Source: Branchiostoma lanceolatum (taxonomy: Eukaryota > Chordata > Leptocardii > Amphioxiformes > Branchiostomatidae). From it: 64,000 nucleotides of DNA. The position numbers and the translations under genes were made by a program. The DNA lies in assembly GCF_035083965.1 (NCBI RefSeq), contig NC_089738.1, positions 5,355,398 through 5,419,397 on the forward strand, written 5' to 3'. Below the pieces are notes generated by a model. That model searched no databases, was not told the origin of the DNA, and worked only from the letters and a program-made list of their open reading frames with translations. Shown here piece by piece: positions 56,142-64,000 of this stretch. Each line of letters starts with the position of its first letter. Position 1 is the first letter of the stretch.

Positions 56142-58403
56142 ATGGAGCACTTCGTGGGTACCTGGAAGCCGTGCAAGATAGACTTTGAGCAATTGAAGAA
56201 GATCTACACTTTCGGGGGTAAGCCCGCTTCCGCGATGGATCTTGGACAGGAGGAAAAATGGGCTAATGCCAAATTAGAGGTGACTGGTAACGGAACCATT
56301 TGGAAGGTACGCATCTATCTTTCTGTTTCAGAAAAAAGGTATTCAGCTTGTTGGTAGCTATGTCGCCATATTGTCTTAATTAGGGACCATACGATATCTA
56401 GAGGGGGTGGTGCATTAGTTAGGTGGGGTGGGGGATTCCACGGAAAGAATAGGCCTAGTGGGAGGGCCTTGGAAAAAAATCGGGATCGGGGACGGGCATT
56501 GGAATTTTTCTTCTTCTCATTTCAAGTCCATATCTGACATGCATTGTATTGTTGTTTTACAAACTGGGGGGCGTTTTTCTACCATTTCCACATTCATACC
56601 TGTAAGGGGAGGCCCATGAACATTTTTGGAGGTGGGGGGAGGAGAGTGGAAAATAATATTGAGGGGGGGGGGGGGGGGTCATGGAACCAGAATTCCAGCG
56701 CACCAGCCCGCCTTATGAATACCGTACAGTCCCTAATATATAATGTAGGTCACCTTACGTTATGAGCACTCATTCTGCATTGTTATAGATACAACGTCTA
56801 CTGTAAGGGGAATAATCTTCGTGGATGTTATTTTGCGGTAGGGAGTAGTTTTACGCTGTAGTTTTAAGTTACCGGTTGAAACGAGGGCTAAAACATTGTT
56901 CACGGTGGTTTTAAGTTCGCAATGAAGAGGTCACACCGAAAATAAACCACCGCGAATATTTTGTCTTTTACAGTAAGTGTGTTCCGTGGAACAGTATGTG
57001 TTACGATGTTTGATGTTATAATTTATGTTCCCACCAGAACTCCAACGCCCCATGGGGAGATTCAACAATAACGTTCCACGAAGACGGAACTTTCACGAGC
57101 AAGAACAAGTCAGGGGAACAAACGGTGAGTATTATGAAATAATTACTTCATAACAGTACCAATGTTTTAGGAATTGTAAAATTTGACATATACATCACTC
57201 TCTGCAAATTTGGTGATTACACACCATACTGTTCTGAAGTTATGAGGGGCTCACTCGCCCCCCCCCCCCGTCCAGGAAGTCTAAAGAAAGCCCGGTCTAG
57301 ATAGGGTTAAGGAAGATTGTGTTACATACTTTGTTCACAGCAACACCTACTTAGTCTTATCCCTGCAATGATATAAAAGCGTACCAATCGACTGTTGATA
57401 ATAATGTTACCCTGAAACTTATGATTATATAGATGTTTTCTGTTTATCGAAAATCAAACAGAACTCCAACATTCTTGAGCAGTAGAAGTTAAATATTGCA
57501 TTATCTATTGCTTGATAGTAGTGTATGCGTTACACTCTTGTACGTTTGGGACTGCATTGTGAATGCCTTTCCCTGTAACCGTGTGTATATGTAAATACTT
57601 TGCGTTTGGGAACGCATGTATAAACAGCAACATCTGTGCTGCAGTGCAATGTGAACCCGTCGGAATTGCCTTGGTAAAGGTGACAGATGGTCACTAAAAC
57701 GTCAGTTAGATAATTCACTTAGTTGAGTAAAGAAGAGTCTTTTTATTCACAAGACCAACCTGTTAATTCTTGGTTGACTCAGGGAGAGTTCAAAATGGTG
57801 GGTGATGCGGTCATCTCGGAGCTGAACTTTGGGGGAGGGAAGAAAATGGAGATCACCAACAAGATAACCGATGGTGACTTGACTGTCGTGAGTACCTACT
57901 GTATTGTCATTTCTCTCAGGCATCGTGAGATTTTTTACTTTTGATTGCATATAGATCAGTTGCAAATAGTACTAACACCACACGAAGCCTGGGAACCATA
58001 TTCCACTTCAAAACGTAATGTCACACGAAAATCCATTGTAATTTTCTAGTTTAAAAATTCTAAATACTGTTCTTGCATTAGTGACAAAAGTTCGGGTCCT
58101 CTATATAGCGGCTTTAGTTGGAAATGCAGGGGTGTTTTAGTTGCAGACTTAGGGACAGGACTGGTAAAGAAGGGATTAATGAATTTTCCTAACTTTTAGT
58201 CGCTAATAACATTCTAATAATACAGATTACTCGGCAAGGGTATGAGGTCGTCGAACTCTAGTTTAGTTATTGTAGTAGAAACGCCAGCCATTTTGTTGTT
58301 ATGATGTCGAGATAATTTGATTGAGTCGATTTTTGTTCTTCTCTAACAGGTCCAGGCTTTGGGTGACGTCAGTGTAGAGACTGTGTTCCAGAAATGTGAC
58401 TAA
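56142..58403 (+). CDS. Fatty-acid-binding protein-like (calycin), complete, four exons
   Basis: Exons 56142-56306, 57038-57124, 57783-57887 and 58350-58403 (phase 0 throughout, 136 aa). FABPs are cytosolic beta-barrels that carry fatty acids or retinoids. Seen: the family start MEHFVGTWK (FxGTW), alternating strands, an ITNKITDGDLTVVQALGD strand-turn-strand like the FABP block before the last strands, and the end VETVFQKCD where family members have TRxYEK. The last two exons (35 and 17 codons) match the canonical FABP exon 3 and 4 sizes. The first two are 55 and 29 codons instead of about 24 and 58, so intron 1 sits elsewhere while the sum is the same. The Arg-x-Tyr fatty-acid carboxylate pair at the C terminus is replaced (Thr-Val-Phe). 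An in-frame ATG at 56103 would add 13 residues; 56142 is chosen because the family start fits. There is no signal peptide. Confidence 0.84.
56799..56975. mobile_element. MITE, family E, in FABP intron 1
   Basis: TACTGTAAGGGGAATAATC at the left and TTTTACAGTA at the right, with GCGGTAGGGAGTAG and CACGGTGGTTTTAAGTTCGC inside. More diverged than the copies at 8775 and 27652. Confidence 0.6.
57500..57750 (+). repeat. Repeat with CTTTGCGTTTGGGAACGCAT block
   Basis: Contains GTGTATGCGTTACACTCTTG, CTTTGCGTTTGGGAACGCAT, GTGCTGCAGTGCAATGTGAA, AAAGGTGACAGATGGTCAC and AAGAGTCTTTTTATTCAC. A 300-bp copy at 60990-61290 is collinear. It also carries the GGTGAC-stem-AAACGTC layout. Located in FABP intron 2. 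Confidence 0.6.
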
Positions 58404-58519
58404 GAAGCAACCTATAGTTATGCAACCGGGCCACATCGGAAACTTAGTGTGTTGGCTACTTGAACAAATGTCCGATGCCCTCGCTATTGCTTCAATGGAT
58501 TTCTGTACATCCAAAATAT

Positions 58520-58525
58520 AATAAA
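58520..58525 (+). terminator. Poly(A) signal of the FABP-like gene
   Basis: AATAAA 117 bp after the stop codon, the first canonical signal downstream. Confidence 0.65.
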
Positions 58526-58533
58526 CAAGCAAT

Positions 58534-58650
58534 GTACAATCTTTATTGACACAACAAAAGTACAGCGACTTTCATATGGTCTTATACAACTGTACATGTA
58601 ACAATAAACAATGGGATACAAAATGATTAACCTACTTACAAGTATATTAA
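58534..58650 (-). repeat. 3'-end repeat CAATAAAGATTGT, second copy
   Basis: Matches 31222-31330 (minus strand end GTCAATAAAGATTGTACAT; ACAATGGGAT, CAACTGTACAT blocks). It lies right after the FABP poly(A) signal. Confidence 0.5.
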
Positions 58651-58763
58651 TGCTTCTGTTTTCAATTAGTTATTTCCTCCGTCAAAACGGTCGTATTGTT
58701 TTCGGTTTACTTGTTTGCTTGTTTGTTTGTCTTGGTGCGAGTGTGTGGGAATATTTTTCCCAC

Positions 58764-59160
58764 TGGCCCGGTGTCAAGCCAAATTTCTGAGCTTGCCAAG
58801 TACGTGATAGGTACTGAACCTAAGCACGACACTTTCAGAGGGGTTCCAGTATACACGACAAGATTACTCTAAGTGCAAAACAGTTCGTGGGACGTGGTAA
58901 TTTTCAAGCGTAAGTCTAACCCTAACCGTAACCTCTAGCTAGCCAAAGACCCCTTCCCCAATCCTAATCCTAACCCTAGCCCTAATCTCAACCCTAATCC
59001 TATCTGTAAATCTTGCCCTGCCCCGATCGATCCCAGCACACTCACGTATACTGGAACCCCCCCCCCCCTCCCCCCCCCCCCCCCAAGTGTCGTGCTCAGG
59101 TGCAGTAGCTGACCTCTCGTGCATTTGGCAGCTCAAGGATTTGGCTCTACACCGGGTCCA
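58764..59160. mobile_element. ~400-bp element with ~95-bp terminal inverted repeats
   Basis: Left arm TGGCCCGGTGTCAAGCCAAA through AAGCACGACACTTTCAG to GGTTCCAGTATAC is mirrored on the right by GTATACTGGAACCCC, AAGTGTCGTGCTCAGG and TTTGGCTCTACACCGGGTCCA. The right arm has two long C-runs. The core is the telomere-like array at 58914-59004. No coding capacity. Intergenic between two convergent genes. Confidence 0.78.
58914..59004 (+). repeat. Degenerate telomere-like (CCCTAA)n array
   Basis: TCTAACCCTAACCGTAACC, then ATCCTAATCCTAACCC, AGCCCTAATCTCAACCC and TAATCCTAT: imperfect CCCTAA units inside the palindromic element. Confidence 0.75.
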
Positions 59161-59542
59161 AGTTTGTTCCACGGGCTGATTTTAGGAAGTGGACGCTTAA
59201 ATATGGCCTAAAGTCAGGAACCCGACAGAAGTGTATGTCCGAGAGTGGATCATGTACAGCGTGTGTGCGACTCTTGTTTTCTTTGATTTTAGCAACACTT
59301 ATAATCAATAAATAGTTGTTTTCTTGCAGTAGCTTACTTGAATCACATTGAAAAGAGGTGACAGAATACAGAGATATATTTTAATTAAACATTTAATTCT
59401 ATTCCTGTGATAAAAATGAGCCCAGGAACAAAATTGGTGTTGAATTACAAATAAACAACATTGCGCTAATGTCAACACAGATCACGCAGAGAACAATCAA
59501 TTAGCTTTTAAAACACAACACCAATCGTATGTACAATTATAG

Positions 59543-59548
59543 TTTATT
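59543..59548 (-). terminator. Candidate poly(A) signal of the HYR/CCP receptor
   Basis: AATAAA on the minus strand about 255 bp after the stop codon at 59801. Confidence 0.45.
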
Positions 59549-59800
59549 AGAAGGCCAAATATCTTCATCGTCAAGTTAAAATAAAGTCAGATCCACACAT
59601 AACATTGAAATAGCCAAATGTATATGAAATCATACTAGGTGTATCTTATGAATATTATTATCACATCGGCCCTGCGTTAATTAAATATTACATGTTCTTT
59701 TACAAGTGGCTATGCTTTGAAAGGAAAATGAATATATTCTATTGAGACAGTTTAAAAGCGCAGCTGTACAACGTTTAATCCTTACTTAGATATGTTCTGC

Positions 59801-62800
59801 TTAGGGTCCCCTGTTAAAAGTCCCTGCCTGGTTTTTGTTGTTGTTTTTGTATGCTGCCATGGGGACGATGTTGGGCTGACGCTGCTGATTGGCTCGCTCG
59901 TCGTTCCCAGGATATCGCGGCCTTTGACCAACCCCGGCCAGGCTCTGGTATTCGTGATGGCGCTGGAAGGAGCCAGCTAGATCCTGGTACGGTCCGCTTT
60001 CCTTGGCTGGATAGCTGTAATCATTGTCGACATTCTCCTCCTGTACACGACCCTGTCCCTGGCTGCTGTTCATCATGAAGGTGGTAGGTGGCGCGTTTCT
60101 CTTGGCTGGATAGCTGTAGTCGTGGTCGACACCCTCCTGTCCTTGACTGTTGTTCATCATGAATGTGGTAGGTGGCGCGTTTCTTATTCCTGACGTTGAG
60201 GGGACCTCGTAGCCGCCGTCGTTTTGTAGTGGTCCTGGTTTTTCGAAGTACTCGTTTCCTGCGCATGCGCCCTTCCGCGCATCGAGGGGGATTCGTCCAA
60301 CAGGTGGCGCCGTTGGCTTGTCATCCTGTATCACTGTAATGTAATCATTGAGTTTGTCTTTGTAAATTAAACCGATGGGTGATACTGAATTTTCCGCATT
60401 TTATAAAAGAGGCCAAGAATAGAAAGAAAAGTTAGAATCGATCATATCAATGCAAAAGAAATACATCGTCATCGATGCAGGATGCAGAAGATGCTATGTC
60501 TTTAAAAACAGGCAATGTAAATTATAGAACAACATGACTTTACTCGGTAACATATACTTTATTCGGTACGGAAATGAACAAAAGTGCATATGGTAACATA
60601 GAAAAGTAGAAAGTAGAACGCTAGGATAATTGTGACAGAAAGTAAAAAGATAAAAATATCTTTCAACAAAGCGAATACTGAATTCTGACTTACCGTCATA
60701 AATTGGGTCTTCGAAGGCAGGGTTGTGGATGGTCATGAGATCTGATTGTTGACGTCTCGGTCTCTGAAGTACATGCTTCCTTTGACGCCAGAGCCCCACA
60801 GCAATCGCACAGAGGATGGCTAGACTGGCTGCAATACCAGCTCCAATGCCAATCATGGCGGTTTTAGACAGACCACTTGCTGACTCTGATGTGTCAACTG
60901 TGAAATGGAATATCAGTGACATGTACGTGAATAGTTTCATCAGGTTGGTGAGTCACTGAATAAAAACACATTTTTTTTTTAAATTTTTACACAACCAAGT
61001 GATTTATTGAACCAACGTTTCAGTGACCATATTTTGCTTGATAGTGGTGTATGTGTTACACTCCAGTACGTTTGGGACCGCATTGTGGATGCCGTTTCCT
61101 CTAATAGTGTATATGTATATACTTTGCGTTTGGGAACGCATCTATAAGCAGCGACACCTGTGCTGCAGTGCATTGTGAACCAGTCAGAATTGCCCTGAGG
61201 AAGGTGACAGGTGGTGACAGATGGTCACCGAAACGTTGACGTCGGTTGAATAAATCACTTGGTTGTGTGAAAAGAGTCTTTTTATTCGGTGACATGTAGT
61301 TAATGAAGCATTACAGCAACATGAGTAGCCGCAAAGTTTATGTTACACGTGCTCATGGAAATGAAGCACACACATGAGTTACAAAGTATTCACTTTATCT
61401 ACAGGGTCGAGCCTGGAAAGCAAAATTCATTTTTATATGATTTCAGCCGATTCATTTTCTTATGTTTACTTTCGACATGAACACGTTGTTACATGATCAG
61501 CGAGGGTTGCCCAACTAGCGAATGGTTATATCATATTATTATTGAAAGTCATGATCTATTTGACGACACAGATGAAAAAAAAAAAACTATTGCAAGTCCA
61601 GGTCAAAAGGTGCAAGAAACGAAAGTTCTGCTGCAGTACCAAGGTCACGTACCACTCACTCACTCACTCACTAACTCACTCACTCACTCACTCACTCACT
61701 CACTCACTCACTCACTCACTCACTCACTCACTCACTCACTCACTCACTCACTCATGACCCATGTCACTCATGTCACGTACCAGGGGGCCCTAAATCAACA
61801 TTGACCTTTGTCGTACCAACATCTGCCCACATACTAAACATCATCAAAGGTTCTTGAGTTATGCCGACTACAAAAATCCGCAAACACAAACAAACAAACA
61901 AACAAACAACAAACAAACAGACAGACACACAGACATCCTCAAAACTGTATCTCTATTTTTCATGGAGATAAAAACAGCGATTACCATGATCTACGGTTAA
62001 GTTGCAACAAAACACAAAAGACCTACCGCAAAGGTTTCCTTGCTTCTTGGTGTCTGGTGGACAGTCTACCGTCACCTCTGTAGACGAGAACGAGTCGGAG
62101 TCAGCCGTGTAGGTGACGTCATTGACACGAACGACTACGTCACCTGAAGACACTCTTCCTCTGACGTCATCAATGACGTTTTGTAGTCGTTCTTCGGCAT
62201 GTTGAACACTGCTGACATCCCCTGCACCCATGTTGATCTTCATCTTCAGCGAAATGTCTATACCACCAATCTCCCGTGTCATTCGCCGACTTTGCTGCGA
62301 ATTTTCTGCTGGGTTTATGATAACGATATTCTCAACCGAGTCTTTGACTGGTTTAGAGTTTTTGAGAGATAGACCTCCAATGTTGCTACGAGCCTGATTG
62401 GACAAATTATCTGACGTAAAATGTACGACAGATTCAGTGTTATCGCGAGAATTGAACAAGCTCACGTCTTTCAAATCTGGCCTCTCGCGAGAGTTGGTCT
62501 GAGACGTCAGATGTATGACAGATTCAGTGTTTTCGGAAGAAATGAACGAGTCCACTTCTTTTAAGCCTCGCCTATCGCGAGAGTTGGTCTGAGACGTCAG
62601 ATGTATGACAGATTCAGCGCTCTCGCGAGAAATGGCCCAGCTCACGTCTTTCAAATCTCGTCGCCCGCGAGAGTTGCTCTGACGACACGAGACTATGATG
62701 CTTGGGAAGGGCCCGTCGCTACTTGTCTCGCAGAGGGGTACAGAGTTTTGGCTGGCGGACCAACAGACGCCCGTTTGGCCGAAGTGGTCCACCATGTTGG

Positions 62801-64000
62801 ACGCTACATCGAAAAGGAACACTTCGTTATCGTGGCAGGGTGCGGTAGAAATGCTGAAGCTAGCCGAGCTTGAGACGCTGAGCGGCAAACGCCTTCCTGT
62901 TTTATGAAACATGAAAAACCACTTGTAACACTGATAAAACTTACGAAGAATACAACTTATAGATATACACACTAATAGCAAAATGCACTGCAATACTATT
63001 TGTTTATACATTTATATGAAGTGCTCACATAGTTTTCACAGGGCGTTATTCTTCACGATATTTAACGAGCGCTATTTTTACGATCAATTGAATTCTTTTG
63101 GCTTCTAACGGGCGTTATTTTTTACGATCGATAAGATTTTTCATGATTTTTCATGATTTTTCAGGATCGTTGACATTTTTCTGCTAATCAGCACTATTTT
63201 CCTGTGAAAATGTCAAAGCTATTTCAAATGCCCTGTATCACAGCTTATATACTGTTTTGCAGTCTTTTGTCCTTTCTTAAGACATGGTGAGGACACACAT
63301 TCCAAACGCCAAGATGTCTGTTATCGAATAATTTCCATAAGTTCCAGAAGCAATGAGAGTTTAGAAACTCACTGTTACAAACATAAACGCCACCCTCCCA
63401 CTGTCCATCCGGCTGGCACCGGATCCTCTGTGAAGACGGGCTCAACCCGGTGTTGCAGGCGACAGGGCACATTTTCACGCCGTCTGAGACAGCACATGTA
63501 CCGAAGGCGCCGTTAGAGACGATCGGTAAATCTTCCTCAAGGCAGGTCGAAGAAGCACCTGAGAGAACAAGATTGCCTTGTAAGAATCACTTTGTGTTTG
63601 CTGTGAAAGTACCTAATATTCAATTGCAAAACAAAAGCGTTTTCTTTCAAAATCATTGTGAAAACTAGGTGGAATATATTTTATGTAGTTTGTATGTCCA
63701 TATTCTATGTCCAGGGAGATTAGCTACTTAGCCGCTCGCAGGCGTTTGTATCTGATGCATGGCGGCTGCAGACATGCATAGGGTTCGCCGGGCTGGTCTG
63801 TTCTCGGCGTAGACCCTCCAGTCGTTACTGGTGACCCCCAGCCCTTGGAATCTATGGCTACTTACAGATTTATTCATTTTTAACTTAGCTGAATGGACTA
63901 AATAAAGTATCCAAGAATCCAACAACGGAGGTATACACAGAAAGAGCTTACTTTTCAGTATTATCCAGAAATCACACGTTGCTGTGTTTCCCGCGATGTC
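59801..64000 (-). CDS. HYR/CCP-type I receptor with tail paralogous to the YWTD/EGF receptor; 5' part outside window
   Basis: Exons in gene order: from beyond 64000 to 63952, then 63558-63373, 62896-62027, 60897-60694, 60333-59801 (613 aa visible, all junctions phase 1). The first partial exon ends a hyalin repeat (DIAGNTATCDFWIIL, the HYR AxNxAxC signature). Next is one sushi/CCP domain with CPVACNTG and CQPDGQWEGG. The large exon is a Ser-rich stalk with three 30-residue repeats and then a folded piece ending EVTVDCPPDTKKQGNLCG, reminiscent of SVEP1/hyalin-type proteins. The TM exon has MIGIGAGIAASLAILCAIAV, a basic stop-transfer stretch and NPAFEDPIYD. The tail has YFEKP, GYEVPST, two DYSYPAK and YQDL...EYQSL. 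The tail and its intron phases match the YWTD/EGF receptor. It is probably a surface adhesion or recognition receptor with phosphotyrosine signalling. Ligand unknown. Confidence 0.86.
59939..59989 (-). other. ITAM-like motif in the HYR/CCP receptor tail
   Basis: Encodes YQDLAGSFQRHHEYQSL, again YxxL-x9-YxxL, aligned without gaps to the motif at 34734-34784 (both preceded by Pro and followed by a basic or small residue). Confidence 0.55.
60990..61290 (+). repeat. Repeat with CTTTGCGTTTGGGAACGCAT block, second copy
   Basis: Collinear with 57500-57750. It has CCTGAGGAAGGTGAC, then GGTCACCGAAACGTTGACG: the CTGANGAA-stem-GAAACGT layout again. Ends AAAAGAGTCTTTTTATTCGG. Located in an intron of the HYR/CCP receptor. 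Confidence 0.6.
61600..61960 (+). repeat. GCAGTACC repeat unit interrupted by (ACTC)n
   Basis: One unit (TTCTGCTGCAGTACCAAGGT ... CAGGGGGCCCTAAATCAAC ... AAAGGTTCTTGAGTTATG) matches 10745-10970. It is split after GGTCACGTACC by about 100 bp of (ACTC)n (61652-61754) with a repeated GTCACGTACCAG flank, then a (CAAA)n run. Intronic. Confidence 0.65.
62413..62682 (-). repeat. Three in-frame 90-bp repeats in the HYR/CCP receptor stalk
   Basis: Period of exactly 90 bp (starts 62413, 62503, 62593), coding three 30-residue units of the form NSRxRxxLKDVSxxxSRxNxE then SVIHLTSQT. They are highly similar at the DNA level and sit inside the large exon 62896-62027. Confidence 0.9.

Overview
The base composition, small exons, GT-AG introns of hundreds to thousands of bases and very dense short inverted-repeat elements point to an invertebrate deuterostome. 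The gene content (GPR161, a TRPM channel, YWTD/EGF and HYR/CCP receptors, a fatty-acid-binding protein) and the repeat style fit a cephalochordate (amphioxus, Branchiostoma-like). The species is inferred from style and was not checked against a database. No operons, bacterial genes, CRISPR arrays or RNA genes were seen, apart from tRNA-derived SINE heads. I recognised no LTR or virus-like element.

Layout. (1) 1-3567: repeat-rich 5' flank. (2) 3653-15440, plus strand: complete five-exon GPR161 orthologue (533 aa), with a 115-bp tandem duplication straddling its stop codon. (3) 31050-17084, minus strand, tail-to-tail with GPR161: complete 14-exon TRPM-family cation channel of only 686 aa, which starts after the usual N-terminal SLOG/MHR1-2 region. 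(4) 52273-34509, minus strand: complete 15-exon type I receptor (935 aa), with signal peptide, two [six-exon YWTD propeller + EGF] cassettes, one membrane span and a tyrosine-rich tail. (5) 56142-58403, plus strand: four-exon FABP/calycin gene (136 aa). (6) 64000-59801, minus strand, running off the window: a second receptor with HYR end, CCP, a repeat-bearing stalk and one membrane span. Its tail is clearly paralogous to that of gene 4. In all five genes every reading frame joins cleanly across the proposed splice sites.

The most interesting result is the pair in (4) and (6). Two receptors with unrelated ectodomains share the same TM/tail exon organisation (phase-1 introns) and the same tail motifs, including a conserved YxxL-x9-YxxL element that resembles a long-spaced ITAM. 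This looks like a local family in which one tyrosine-signalling tail is combined with different ectodomains.

The rest is mobile DNA: several families of hairpin MITEs, many with about 9-bp target-site duplications (Mutator-like), a hAT-type MITE with a perfect 8-bp duplication, four tRNA-headed SINEs, LINE 3' fragments, Penelope/hammerhead-reminiscent inverted repeats, a palindromic element with a telomere-like core, and long (TG)n/(AC)n, (ACTC)n and poly-G tracts.
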